Notes under the pieces: model-generated
Seen by the model: only the letters and a program-made list of their open reading frames with translations
Databases searched by the model: none
Told to the model about the DNA's origin: nothing
DNA from: Halomonas sp. UBA3074
GTDB lineage: Bacteria > Pseudomonadota > Gammaproteobacteria > Pseudomonadales > Halomonadaceae
Assembly (NCBI RefSeq): GCF_002366715.1
Contig: NZ_DFBS01000045.1
Span: forward strand, 310,001 to 374,000
Length of the DNA: 64,000 nt
Reading direction: 5' to 3'
Part shown: piece after piece, positions 34,990 through 43,542 of the stretch
Layout: each line of letters begins with the position of its first letter
Numbering within the stretch: position 1 is the stretch's first letter
Position numbers and translations under genes: made by a program

Positions 34990-36499
34990 GTCGCTGATTT
35001 GGTGGTCTATCGCTATCTACTTACTGGTCGCGATCGGCATTGCGCTGATGTCTCGCCAGCGCCCGGCAGAAGGGGCCTCGGAGAGCATGTCGGGCTACTT
35101 TTTGGGCAACCGGCAAATGAACGGCTTTGTCTCGGCGCTGAGCTACAGTGCCACGACATATAGCGCTTTTATGATGGTGGGCTTGGCAGGTCTTACCTAT
35201 GCGGGCGGCGTTGGGGCGCTGGGTTTTGAAATCATCTATTTCGCCGGTGTGTCTCTGGTGGCCGTTTTCGGTCCCAAATTCTGGGCCGTCGGCAAGAAGT
35301 TCGGCTATGTGACGCCCAGCGAGATGCTGGGACACCGCTACCATAGCAAGCAGGTGGCCATGGCCGTCTCGATTGCCAGCTGTATCTTTCTGATTCCTTA
35401 TTCGGCCGTTCAGCTCGCTGGCGTCGGTTACCTGTTGCAGGGGATTACTGACGGCGCGATTTCCTTTACCACCGGGGTAGTGCTGGCCACGGTGATCGCC
35501 ATCTTCTTTTCCTATATCGCGGGCATTCGTTCGGTGATGTGGACCGACTCGCTCCAGGCCATCATGATGATTGTGGCGTCCACCCTGGTGGCGCTCTTTG
35601 TGATTCAGGGCCTGGGCGGTTTTGGCATGCTCTTCGATACGCTGGCAACGGAACACCCGCAGTCACTGACGGTACCAGGCCCTGGGTTGTTCAGCTTTGT
35701 CACCTTCCTGGGACTTACTATTCCCTGGTTCTTTTTTAGTCTCTCCAATCCGCAGGTCAGCCAGCGCCTTTTCATGCCTTCGTCGCTGCGCTCGATGCGC
35801 CACATGCTTATCGGTTTCTTGGTGTTTGGTTTCATCTACACCATGGTTTCCGTACTTTGGGGTTTCTCAGCTCTGGCGGCCTTCCCCGGCCTGGCAAGCG
35901 CTGATTTGGCAACGCCCACGCTGCTGGCCTCGGAGTTTGTTCCGCCTGTATTAGGGGTGATCGTGATGATCGGCATCATGGCGGCCGCGGTATCTACTAT
36001 CGATTCGATCATGCTGACCCTGGCGTCCATGGTGTCCCGCGACGTCTATGCGAACGTCAAACCGAACGTTAGTGAAAAACGCCAATTGCTGGTGGGTAAG
36101 TTCGTGGTGCCGGTGATTGCATTGATGGCGCTGGCCTTTGCCGAGCTACAGCTTGACCTGATTGCAGTGCTGTCGGTGGCGGCTTCCTCTGGCCTAGTGG
36201 CCATGGTGCCTGCCCTGATCGGCGCCTTCTACTGGAAACGTGGCACCGCTGCCGGTGTATTGACCAGTGTGGTGGGCACCAGCGCGTTTGTACTGCTGAT
36301 GTACGCTACCGGCAATTCGCTGCTGGGCCTGCCCGCCGGTGTCTGGGGGATTTTGGTCGCCAGCGTTCTGTTTGTGGGCGTTAGCCTCATGACCAACCCT
36401 CATCAGGCCACGACGGAGGCCTTCTTTACCGCCATCGCGGAAGAGTTGGGTAAAAAGCGCCGCTATTCAACGCGTCAGCCTGCTAAAGAGGCGAATTAG
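34982..36499 (+). CDS. Sodium:solute symporter (SSS family)
   Basis: The 505-residue membrane protein has about thirteen helices and SSS motifs: SGYFLGNRQMNGFVSALSYS near the N-terminus with ATTYSAFMMVGLAGLTYAGG, and the sodium-site helix IMAAAVSTIDSIMLTLASMVSRD. ATG 34982 is preferred over ATG 34976 because AAGGA lies eight bases before it. It is co-transcribed with the small membrane gene and ends at a bidirectional terminator against pxpC. It imports an organic solute with sodium; location next to pxpABC makes 5-oxoproline (pyroglutamate) or another carboxylate a plausible but unproven cargo. Confidence 0.93.
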   Translation: MTESLIWWSIAIYLLVAIGIALMSRQRPAEGASESMSGYFLGNRQMNGFVSALSYSATTYSAFMMVGLAGLTYAGGVGALGFEIIYFAGVSLVAVFGPKFWAVGKKFGYVTPSEMLGHRYHSKQVAMAVSIASCIFLIPYSAVQLAGVGYLLQGITDGAISFTTGVVLATVIAIFFSYIAGIRSVMWTDSLQAIMMIVASTLVALFVIQGLGGFGMLFDTLATEHPQSLTVPGPGLFSFVTFLGLTIPWFFFSLSNPQVSQRLFMPSSLRSMRHMLIGFLVFGFIYTMVSVLWGFSALAAFPGLASADLATPTLLASEFVPPVLGVIVMIGIMAAAVSTIDSIMLTLASMVSRDVYANVKPNVSEKRQLLVGKFVVPVIALMALAFAELQLDLIAVLSVAASSGLVAMVPALIGAFYWKRGTAAGVLTSVVGTSAFVLLMYATGNSLLGLPAGVWGILVASVLFVGVSLMTNPHQATTEAFFTAIAEELGKKRRYSTRQPAKEAN

Positions 36500-36532
36500 T
36501 AAAGTCGTTTTTTGTAATGTTACGTTCATGAC

Positions 36533-36555
36533 AAAAGCCCCCGCTCGGGGCTTTT
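36533..36555. terminator. Bidirectional terminator between the symporter and pxpC
   Basis: AAAAGCCCC (36533-36541) pairs with GGGGCTTTT (36547-36555) across CGCTC. The A and T ends allow termination in both directions between the convergent genes. Confidence 0.93.
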
Positions 36556-36560
36556 CAGGT

Positions 36561-37511
36561 TTAACGCCAAACCATTAACTGCTGCCGATAATCATCTTGC
36601 GCCTGGCTGGCGCTGACCGGCGTCAGCCACACCTGGGTGCCGGGCAGGCACTGGGCCAGCGTAGCGCAGGCGATGGGGGTGATGGCCCCAAGGCGCGGGT
36701 AGCCGCCAATCGTCTGACGGTCGTTCATCAGCACGATGGGTTGGCCGTCTGGCGGGATTTGCACCGCCCCCAACGGAATGCCTTCGGAGATGATGCCCGT
36801 CAGGGCGCCGTGCAGGGCGGGGCCTGTCAGCCGCACGCCCATACGATCGGCACGGTTATCTACGACCCATGGTTGGTTGAAGGCTTGGAAAAGAGAGCGG
36901 CCGCTGAAGGCGGCGACTTGCGAACCGAGCACGATGGGTAACCGGCAGCCTGACACCGGCATCTGCGGCCCTTGCCCTTCAGCGATACGACGAACCGCCG
37001 GGGCGGTGCCTTTCCAGGTTAAGCGGTCACCCGCTTTTAGCGGTTTGCCATCTTCATGCAGGCCGCCCAGTTGCTCGCGGGCGGTGCAGGCGCGGCTACC
37101 CAGCACCTCCGGTGCATTCAGCCCGCCTGGAAAGGCGAGATAGGCGCGCAAACCTTGGCGCGGTTGGCGAAACACCAGGCGCTGACCGGGTAGCAGTTTG
37201 AAGCTGCTATTGGGCGCGAGCGGCTTGCCATCCAATTGGGCGTCTAGGTCAGCACCGGTCAGCGCCAGGCGCACTTCGCTTTCGCTTTCAAAGCTCAAAC
37301 CACCGCCCATGACAATTTCCAGCGCGGCGCTGTTGGGTGCGTTACCCAAGAGCCAGTTGGCCCAGCGAAACGAGATCCAGTCGGCGGCGCCGCCTTGGGT
37401 AACGCCTAAGTGGCCGACACCAAATCGCCCGGTATCTTGTATCAACGCCAGCGGCCCCGCCTGCTTAACCACCAGCCCTTTTGATGCACTATTGTTAGCC
37501 GCGTGACTCAT
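36561..37511 (-). CDS. pxpC: 5-oxoprolinase subunit C (biotin-dependent carboxyltransferase family)
   Basis: The 316-residue protein belongs to the KipA/PxpC family: VKQAGPLALIQDTGRFGVGHLGVTQGGAADWISF opening, then NWLLGNAPNSAALEIVMGG and the closing IVLMNDRQTIGGYPRLGAI. PxpA, PxpB and PxpC together split 5-oxoproline to glutamate with ATP. It starts inside the stop codon of pxpB (ATGA), so the three genes are translated together. It is the last gene of the unit and ends at the terminator at 36533. Confidence 0.95.
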   Translation of the reverse strand: MSHAANNSASKGLVVKQAGPLALIQDTGRFGVGHLGVTQGGAADWISFRWANWLLGNAPNSAALEIVMGGGLSFESESEVRLALTGADLDAQLDGKPLAPNSSFKLLPGQRLVFRQPRQGLRAYLAFPGGLNAPEVLGSRACTAREQLGGLHEDGKPLKAGDRLTWKGTAPAVRRIAEGQGPQMPVSGCRLPIVLGSQVAAFSGRSLFQAFNQPWVVDNRADRMGVRLTGPALHGALTGIISEGIPLGAVQIPPDGQPIVLMNDRQTIGGYPRLGAITPIACATLAQCLPGTQVWLTPVSASQAQDDYRQQLMVWR

Positions 37512-38254
37512 GGCCGCTCCTCCATGGGCGTGGTGTCACCACCGTCCGCTTCGAATTCTTCGCGGGAGATCGCTCTAAAACGCACCTTATCGCCCGGTCG
37601 AAACAGGGGGGCACCGCGCTTGGCGTATTCGAATAGCGGCACATTGGTGCGGCCCAGAATGTTCCAGCCACCCGGCGAAAGCAGCGGATAGATCGCCGTT
37701 TGCCGGTCGGCAATACCGACGCTGCCAGCGGCTACCTTACGACGCGGGGTTTTCAGGCGTGGCGTTGCCAACGCTTCGTCTACCAGGCCCATAAAGCCAT
37801 AGCCGGGCGCAAAGCCCAGCGCGAACACGCAGTAGTCGTGATTACAGTGCTGCTGGATCAGCTCATCGACACTCAAGCCCGCACGTTTAGCGACCAGGGG
37901 CAGTTCGGGGCCGACGCTTTCGTCGTACCACACGGGAATATCGTGCAGCTCCCCCGCCTGTGTGTCGGCAGGAGATAGCCCGGAAAGCGCTTTGTTAATC
38001 CGCTGACAGGCCGCGTCGTGATCCAGCTGTTCGCAGTCGTAGTGCACGAGTAGCGTGGTGTAGGAGGGCACCAGATCAATCAGGGCAGCCCCAAAAGCGC
38101 TGCGCAGCGCTTGGTCGGCGGCGATCACCCAGGCCATGTTGGCCTCGTCGATGGTGTCGAACAGTCGCACCATCAAGGCATCCATGGCGGTGGTCTCAAT
38201 GCGCATTTTAACGCGGGTCGCTTCAGTGCGTGTTGTTTCAATGCCTGGTTTCAC
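37508..38254 (-). CDS. pxpB: 5-oxoprolinase subunit B (KipI family)
   Basis: The 248-residue product shows PxpB features: SYTTLLVHYD, PVWYDESVGPELPLVAKRAGLS, YCVFALGFAPGYGFMGLVDE, ATPRLKTPRRKVAAGSVGIA, and GWNILGRTNVPLF. The GTG at 38254 overlaps the pxpA stop; this adds an N-terminal tail of about 16 residues over the alternative ATG at 38206, which resembles the usual start better. It works in a complex with PxpA and PxpC on 5-oxoproline. Confidence 0.95.
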   Translation of the reverse strand: MKPGIETTRTEATRVKMRIETTAMDALMVRLFDTIDEANMAWVIAADQALRSAFGAALIDLVPSYTTLLVHYDCEQLDHDAACQRINKALSGLSPADTQAGELHDIPVWYDESVGPELPLVAKRAGLSVDELIQQHCNHDYCVFALGFAPGYGFMGLVDEALATPRLKTPRRKVAAGSVGIADRQTAIYPLLSPGGWNILGRTNVPLFEYAKRGAPLFRPGDKVRFRAISREEFEADGGDTTPMEERP

Positions 38255-39003
38255 GCTTGCTCCAGCGCCTGAAAGGCCTCACGAATGGCGCGCACGGCCG
38301 CCACGGACTCCGGGTTGTCGCCGTGAACGCAGAGCGTGTCGCAGGCTAACTGTAGCGGTGTGCCGTCGAGGGCGGTGAGCGGCTCGCCTTTGGCCAGCAT
38401 TACCGCTTGATTAACGATGGTGTGTTGGTCGTGGTGCACAGCGTTGGGTAGCCGGCGCGAAGCCAAGTGGCCGTTGGCGTCGTAAGCGCGATCGGCAAAG
38501 GTTTCGAACCACAAGGTAATACCCATTTTGGCGGCCAGCTCACGGTGTGGCTCGGGGTTGGCGGTCGACATGATCATTAGCGGCAGATCGGCGTCATATG
38601 CACGCACGGCGCGCATGACGCCTTCGAGTAGCGCCGGGTTGGCGGCCATATCGTTATACAGCGCCCCGTGGGGTTTGATATAGCTGAGCCGTGCGCCTTC
38701 GGCTTGGCAGATGCCTGCCAGGGCGCCGACTTGGTAGAGCACCATGTCTTCCGCTTCTTCGGCCGAGCAGGCCATGGAGCGGCGTCCAAAGCCCATCAAA
38801 TCCGGGTAACCAGGATGCGCACCAATGCGAACATCATGCTGGACTGCCAGCTTGACGGTGCGTCGCATTACATGGGGGTCAGACGCGTGGAAGCCGCAGG
38901 CGATGTTGGCGCAATCGACATAAGGCATCGCCTCGGCATCTAAACCAATAGTCCAGTTGCCGAAACTTTCGCCCATATCGCAATTAAGCAGGGGGATGGC
39001 CAT
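38251..39003 (-). CDS. pxpA: 5-oxoprolinase subunit A (LamB/YcsF family)
   Basis: From ATG 39003 (AGGAG eight bases before) the protein has 250 residues, the usual size; the open frame reaches further back to 39099 without a ribosome site. Diagnostic segments are LNCDMGESFGNW, CANIACGFHASDP, IGAHPGYPDLMGFGRR, YIKPHGALYNDMA, FADRAYDANGHLASR and CVHGDNPESV. It is the first gene of pxpABC, all overlapping by four bases. The enzyme clears the damage product 5-oxoproline, returning glutamate. A LysR gene lies divergently upstream (39359). Confidence 0.96.
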   Translation of the reverse strand: MAIPLLNCDMGESFGNWTIGLDAEAMPYVDCANIACGFHASDPHVMRRTVKLAVQHDVRIGAHPGYPDLMGFGRRSMACSAEEAEDMVLYQVGALAGICQAEGARLSYIKPHGALYNDMAANPALLEGVMRAVRAYDADLPLMIMSTANPEPHRELAAKMGITLWFETFADRAYDANGHLASRRLPNAVHHDQHTIVNQAVMLAKGEPLTALDGTPLQLACDTLCVHGDNPESVAAVRAIREAFQALEQA

Positions 39004-39358
39004 AGCGACTCCTGTCGTTGATGCAGTGGGTGCTTTCACGTGGCTGATGGGGAAATTAAATTTATCACCAATATATGAACACGGCCTCCTGAGTGCCAAT
39101 CGTTTTTGACGATACTAACTATCGGTCACTCCTATCATATTGTTATTTGGTGGAAAAATAGTTGACGCTTGGGCACGATACGCTTATCACAGTAAGGGCG
39201 GGGCGTGATAATAACGTTGGTGAAACAGCGCTGCCGAAGATGGTCTCGAAGTTGCATAGTGATCTTGTGTTCACGAGCATCAGCACAAAGCAATCAGCGT
39301 TGCGTGTCAGCAAGACGGCGCTTAGTCACTCTCAAAAGTCATTCGTAGGCGTGTCACT
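39004..39358. other. Divergent intergenic region between pxpA and a LysR gene
   Basis: No gene is supported in these 355 bases; a 79-codon frame at 39162-39401 overlaps the LysR start in another frame and has no family resemblance. The region must hold the promoters of pxpABC and of the LysR gene. No definite operator was recognised. Confidence 0.5.
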
Positions 39359-40342
39359 ATGCTCGATTTTAAGGAACTTGAGGCGTTTGTATGGGCGGTG
39401 AGGCTGGGCTCCTTCCGTAAGGCGGCGACCCGTTTGCACCTGACCCAGCCCTCCGTTTCTGAGCGTATTTCACGTCTTGAAACCGCCGTAGGGGAGCTGC
39501 TGCTAGAGCGTGCCGCCCGGCCCGTTCAGCCCACCATGCGGGGCCGCGAGTTCTTTGTGCACGCTGAACGAATGCTGCACCAGCGTGACGAGGCAATGAG
39601 GCTTTTCGATGATGAAGAGGCGTTTTCTGCACCATTGCGGCTCGGCACGATTGAAACGATTGCCCATAGCTGGTTTCCCGAGTTTATGCGCAGGCTCACC
39701 GAGCGCTACCCACGTCTGACTATCGAGCTAACGGTGGATTACTCACCGGTGCTCAATGAGCGGCTACTCGGCAACGAGCTGGATATCGTGCTGGCGATGA
39801 ACGGATATTCACCCCAGAAGCAGATCGATTATGAGTCGTTGAGCCCTTATGAGATGGGCATGTTCGTCTCCCCCCGGCACGCGCCGTTACTTAGCGAAAG
39901 CGCCGACATCTGGGGCAGGCAACTGCCGTTTATTTCCTTTGGCAAGCTGGCGCGTCCCTATACAGAATTGGTGAATTACTTGGCAGAGCAGGGCGTGGCC
40001 AGCCCCCGAATTCATAGTGTCAGCACGTTGATGACGATAGTCCGCATGACCACGGAAGGGCTGGGGATTGGTGCCTTGCCGGTGGCCACCGTGCTGGAAG
40101 AGTGGCAGCGAGGAGAGCTTTACCGGCTTGAACTACCGGTGCCGTTACCGGCGATGCACTATGATGTGATATGGCGCCACGCTAACCATCCGCGCTTTTG
40201 TCGCGGTGTGGCTCGGCTGGCCCAAGAGTGCGCTTGCGGCTATGCGCAGGCGCGCCGTGCCGATATGACCAAAACACTTTTCTCCGGGCGTTGGGTTGCC
40301 ACCCGCGCCTCCTCTGGTACCACCAAAGCACCACACTGTTAG
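39359..40342 (+). CDS. LysR family transcriptional regulator between pxpABC and a TRAP operon
   Basis: The 327-residue protein has a typical LysR HTH (LGSFRKAATRLHLTQPSVSERISRLE) and substrate domain (FSAPLRLGTIETIAHSWFPEFMRRL). The last thirty residues are basic and unlike the family, suggesting an extended tail. It is divergent from pxpA and 50 bases upstream of a TRAP operon in the same direction, so it could control either or both. The ligand may be 5-oxoproline or the TRAP substrate; neither is shown. Confidence 0.92.
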   Translation: MLDFKELEAFVWAVRLGSFRKAATRLHLTQPSVSERISRLETAVGELLLERAARPVQPTMRGREFFVHAERMLHQRDEAMRLFDDEEAFSAPLRLGTIETIAHSWFPEFMRRLTERYPRLTIELTVDYSPVLNERLLGNELDIVLAMNGYSPQKQIDYESLSPYEMGMFVSPRHAPLLSESADIWGRQLPFISFGKLARPYTELVNYLAEQGVASPRIHSVSTLMTIVRMTTEGLGIGALPVATVLEEWQRGELYRLELPVPLPAMHYDVIWRHANHPRFCRGVARLAQECACGYAQARRADMTKTLFSGRWVATRASSGTTKAPHC

Positions 40343-40392
40343 CACCATACGGTTAGCAAAATACTATTAATAGAAATAAGAGGGTTCTCACA

Positions 40393-41376
40393 ATGCGCAA
40401 GACAATAACGACATCACTGCTGCTAGCGACTGCCTGCGGTTTAACGGTAACGGCTCAAGCAGCTGAGTGGACCATGGCCACGCCTTACGGTGATGCCAGT
40501 TTTCACACCCAAAATAACAAGCAGTTCGCCGAGGACGTGGCCGAAGCTACTGATGGTGAGTTAACCATTACCGTACATAGCGGCGGCTCGTTGGTATCGC
40601 ATGGTGAAATCAAGTCGTCGGTTCGCCGTGGCACCATTGATGCAGGCGAAGTCTTCCTTTCGGTACTTTCCAATGATGACCCCATTTTCGAAGTGGACAC
40701 ACTGCCAGGGGTCGCCGGCAGCTACGATGATGCTTACGCGTTGTGGGAAGCCACCAAGCCCATGATCACCGAGCTATTCGCCTATGAAGGTTTGATTCCG
40801 CTCTACGCCGTCACCTGGCCTGCACAAGGCATCTACACATCAGAGCCGCTCACCGACCCTGAGCAGTTTGAAGGCCTGCGCGTGCGTGCGCCCAACATCA
40901 ATACGCAGCGCTTCGTCGACAACCTGGGAGGTAGCCCCACGGAAACCGAAGAGTCTGATATCCCGACCGCCTTCAGCACTGGCCGTGTGGATGCCATGAT
41001 TACCTCGAGCTCGACCGGTAATTCCATGGCGGCTTGGGATTATGTCACCGACTACACCGACGCTAACCTGTGGCTACCCAAGAACATTGTTTTCATCAGC
41101 CAGCGCAGTTTCGATGGCCTGGATGAAGCGACCCAGGAAGCCTTGATGGAAGCCGCCGCCGAAGCGGAAAAACGTGGCTGGGAAATGAGCCGCGAAGATA
41201 ACCAGGCAAGCCTGGAGGCCTTGGAAGAGAACGGTATTTCGGTTTCTGAGCCGAATGAGGCCGTTTCAGAGGCACTGCAAGCAGCCGGTGATCAGTTGTT
41301 TGAAGATTGGCAGTCGCGTGCTGACGACGAAGCCAAACAGGCGCTGGAAACTTACCGCGAGCAACGCGACAGCTAA
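40393..41376 (+). CDS. TRAP transporter substrate-binding protein, DctP family
   Basis: The 327-residue product starts with a signal peptide (MRKTITTSLLLATACG, cut after AQA) and has the DctP fold: AAEWTMATPYGDASFHTQNN, the RRGTIDAGEVFLSVLSNDDP region, and FEGLRVRAPNINTQRFVDNLGGSPT, whose Arg usually grips the substrate carboxylate. The mature protein is strongly acidic. It is the receptor for the membrane subunits at 41458 and 42123. It is distinct in sequence from the receptor at 8389, so it binds a different acid. Confidence 0.93.
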   Translation: MRKTITTSLLLATACGLTVTAQAAEWTMATPYGDASFHTQNNKQFAEDVAEATDGELTITVHSGGSLVSHGEIKSSVRRGTIDAGEVFLSVLSNDDPIFEVDTLPGVAGSYDDAYALWEATKPMITELFAYEGLIPLYAVTWPAQGIYTSEPLTDPEQFEGLRVRAPNINTQRFVDNLGGSPTETEESDIPTAFSTGRVDAMITSSSTGNSMAAWDYVTDYTDANLWLPKNIVFISQRSFDGLDEATQEALMEAAAEAEKRGWEMSREDNQASLEALEENGISVSEPNEAVSEALQAAGDQLFEDWQSRADDEAKQALETYREQRDS

Positions 41377-41396
41377 TCGCCGTAGCAATGTCTCTT

Positions 41397-41431
41397 GCAG
41401 GGGCCACGGCAATGCCTTCGCCCCTGCTTTT
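41397..41431 (+). promoter_or_regulatory. Stem-loop between dctP and dctQ of the second TRAP operon
   Basis: GCAGGGGC (41397-41404) pairs with GCCCCTGC (41420-41427), loop of 15, followed by only four T. It could act as a leaky terminator or mRNA stabiliser that raises receptor over permease levels. Confidence 0.65.
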
Positions 41432-41457
41432 CCCGCGCGCTTTATGAGGCTGCGAAC

Positions 41458-42021
41458 ATGACGTTTAAATTCGACAAGCTCTATCGCCTCGGTGCTTGGG
41501 GTGCGGCGGCGTGCATGGTGGCTATCTGTGCGCTGATCGCGCTCCAGGTAACCTTCCGCTTGGTAGATGCGTTGCTAGTGCTGGTAGGTTTGAGCCGGCT
41601 AGGCCTGAGCATTACCGGCGTTTCAGAAATTGCGTCTTACTTATTAGTCGGCGCGACCTTTCTGGGCTTGGCCTACACCTTTGTGCATCACGCCCATATC
41701 CGCGTGACGCTGTTGATTACTCGGCTGCCACCGGCCATTCGTGTGTGGTTTGAAGTGTTTGGCCTCATCATTGCCCTGGCGATCAGCCTGATGCTCAGTT
41801 ATGGCCTGGTGGGGCTGGCGCAGGAGAGCATCCAGTACAACGATGTCTCTTCGGGATTTGTGTCGATCCCACTGTGGATTCCCCAGCTGGTACTCGCGAT
41901 CAGTGTAGGGCTGCTGTGCTTGGCGCTGGCTGAAGCCCTGTTCATGGCGGTGCGTATTGCCATTCGCGACCCTTCGAGTTTCCGCGAAGCGACGGCCCCC
42001 GATGATAGCGAGGGTTACTAA
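41458..42021 (+). CDS. TRAP transporter small permease, DctQ family
   Basis: From ATG 41458 the product has 187 residues; the frame extends upstream to 41395 through the stem-loop, which is unlikely to be coding. Four helices are visible (about 10-32, 50-70, 92-115, 135-160), with the DctQ segment FVHHAHIRVTLLITRLP between the second and third. It links the receptor at 40393 with the large permease at 42123. Confidence 0.9.
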   Translation: MTFKFDKLYRLGAWGAAACMVAICALIALQVTFRLVDALLVLVGLSRLGLSITGVSEIASYLLVGATFLGLAYTFVHHAHIRVTLLITRLPPAIRVWFEVFGLIIALAISLMLSYGLVGLAQESIQYNDVSSGFVSIPLWIPQLVLAISVGLLCLALAEALFMAVRIAIRDPSSFREATAPDDSEGY

Positions 42022-42122
42022 ATGACGACCTTACTATTGTTTCTAAGATGCCCGCGTTTAGCTATCTCTATAACGACGCTTTTACTCCAGGCGCTTCTGT
42101 CCCTTAAATCGGAGAGATTCTC

Positions 42123-43427
42123 GTGCTGCTACTAAGTCTCGCCACCATTTTTACGCTTGTGCTGTTACTGGGGAGCGGGGTGTGGATCGCCTTTGCGTTG
42201 ATCGGTACTGCCTGGATAGCGCTCGAGTTCTTTAGCTCCTTTTCACCGGCTTCTATTCTGGCCTCAGATTTCTGGGGAGCGAGTTATGGCTGGGACCTCA
42301 CGGCGCTGCCCATGTTTATCTGGATGGGTGAGATTCTCTTTAGGTCGGGGCTTGCGGATAATATGTTCCGCGGCCTGTCGCCCTGGTTAAACCGCCTGCC
42401 CGGTCGCTTGCTGCATACCAATATCATCGGCAGTGGTATGTTTGCCGCGGTGTGCGGCTCTTCGGCTGCCACCTGTGCCACGGTAGGCAAGATGACCCTA
42501 CCGGAGCTTGAGCGGCGGGGCTACGATAGCAACATGGCGATTGGCACGCTGGCCAGTGCTTCGACCTTGGGGCTGTTGATTCCGCCTTCCATCGTACTGA
42601 TCGTTTACGGCGTGGTGACCGAGCAGTCGATCTCCCGGCTGTTTATGGCGGGTATTGGGCCCGGCCTGATGATCCTGGCGCTGTTCATGAGCTATCTCAT
42701 CGTGTGGGCGCTGCTCAAAGGCAACCGTGAAGGGTTGACCGGCGAAGATGAGTCGGGAATGAGCTTTGGCGAAAAGTTACGCAATACCTGGTCGCTAATG
42801 CCCATTCTGCTGCTGATTGGTGGCATTATCTTCTCGATCTATGGCGGCTTGGCGTCGCCCACTGAGGCCGCCGCGGTCGGTGTGGTACTGTCGATCGTGA
42901 TTGCCCGCTTCAATGGCCATTTTGATCGCGCTATCTTCAAAAGCTCGCTGTTTGCCGCGGTACGTACTGCCTGCATGATTGCTTTCATCATTGCGGGGGC
43001 GTCGTTCCTGACCTCGGCCATGGGCTTTACCCAAGTGCCGATGAAGCTCGCTCAGGCCATTGGCGAAATGGGCCTGTCGCCCACTATGCTGCTGATCGCG
43101 CTCACCTTGCTGCTGCTGATCATGGGCTGCTTTCTCGACGGTATTTCGCTGATACTGCTGGTCACGGCGATTATTATGCCGCTGGTGAGTGCGGCAGGAT
43201 TCGATCTCATCTGGTTTGGTATCTATTTGGTGATCGTCGTCGAAATGTCGCAGATAACCCCGCCTGTTGGCTTCAATCTGTTCGTGATTCAAGGGCTGAC
43301 CGGCAAAGATATCTTAACCATTACCCGCGCCACGCTGCCGTTCTTCCTGCTGATGCTGCTGGCGATTGCGTTGATGCATATCTTCCCCGGCATTGCGCTC
43401 TATCTGCCCGAGGCCATGACCCGCTAA
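42123..43427 (+). CDS. TRAP transporter large permease, DctM family
   Basis: The 434-residue membrane protein shows LTALPMFIWMGEILFRSG, the MFAAVCGSSAATCATVGKM loop, LASASTLGLLIPPSIVLIVYG (the DctM signature), and FLDGISLILLVTAIIMPL near the end. It starts at GTG 42123 after GGAGAG, 101 bases after dctQ, so unlike the first TRAP operon the two permease genes are not overlapping. Together with the receptor and small permease it forms a sodium-driven importer of an unknown organic acid. Confidence 0.94.
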   Translation: MLLLSLATIFTLVLLLGSGVWIAFALIGTAWIALEFFSSFSPASILASDFWGASYGWDLTALPMFIWMGEILFRSGLADNMFRGLSPWLNRLPGRLLHTNIIGSGMFAAVCGSSAATCATVGKMTLPELERRGYDSNMAIGTLASASTLGLLIPPSIVLIVYGVVTEQSISRLFMAGIGPGLMILALFMSYLIVWALLKGNREGLTGEDESGMSFGEKLRNTWSLMPILLLIGGIIFSIYGGLASPTEAAAVGVVLSIVIARFNGHFDRAIFKSSLFAAVRTACMIAFIIAGASFLTSAMGFTQVPMKLAQAIGEMGLSPTMLLIALTLLLLIMGCFLDGISLILLVTAIIMPLVSAAGFDLIWFGIYLVIVVEMSQITPPVGFNLFVIQGLTGKDILTITRATLPFFLLMLLAIALMHIFPGIALYLPEAMTR

Positions 43428-43447
43428 CGGCCCAATACTGTTCACGT

Positions 43448-43487
43448 TTAAACATCCAAGTGGCGTTATAAGGGCTTGGATGTTTAA
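43448..43487. repeat. Perfect 13-base inverted repeat after the TRAP operon
   Basis: TTAAACATCCAAG (43448-43460) is the exact complement of 43475-43487, with 14 bases between. It lies 20 bases after the dctM stop and 55 bases before the next gene. There is no T-tract, so it may be a Rho-independent-like pause, a processing site or an operator. Confidence 0.7.
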
Positions 43488-43542
43488 TGGATGCTTCTTT
43501 GTGACCTCGCTTCGAGCTAAGCTGAAGAAAAAGCGGGAATAG

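Noticed and set aside
35021..35656. A 211-codon frame antisense to the sodium symporter gene
   Set aside because: Composition is dominated by His, Arg and Gln as expected from antisense of a membrane protein gene.
39162..39401. A 79-codon frame in the pxpA-LysR gap
   Set aside because: It overlaps the LysR start in a different frame and shows no protein-like pattern.
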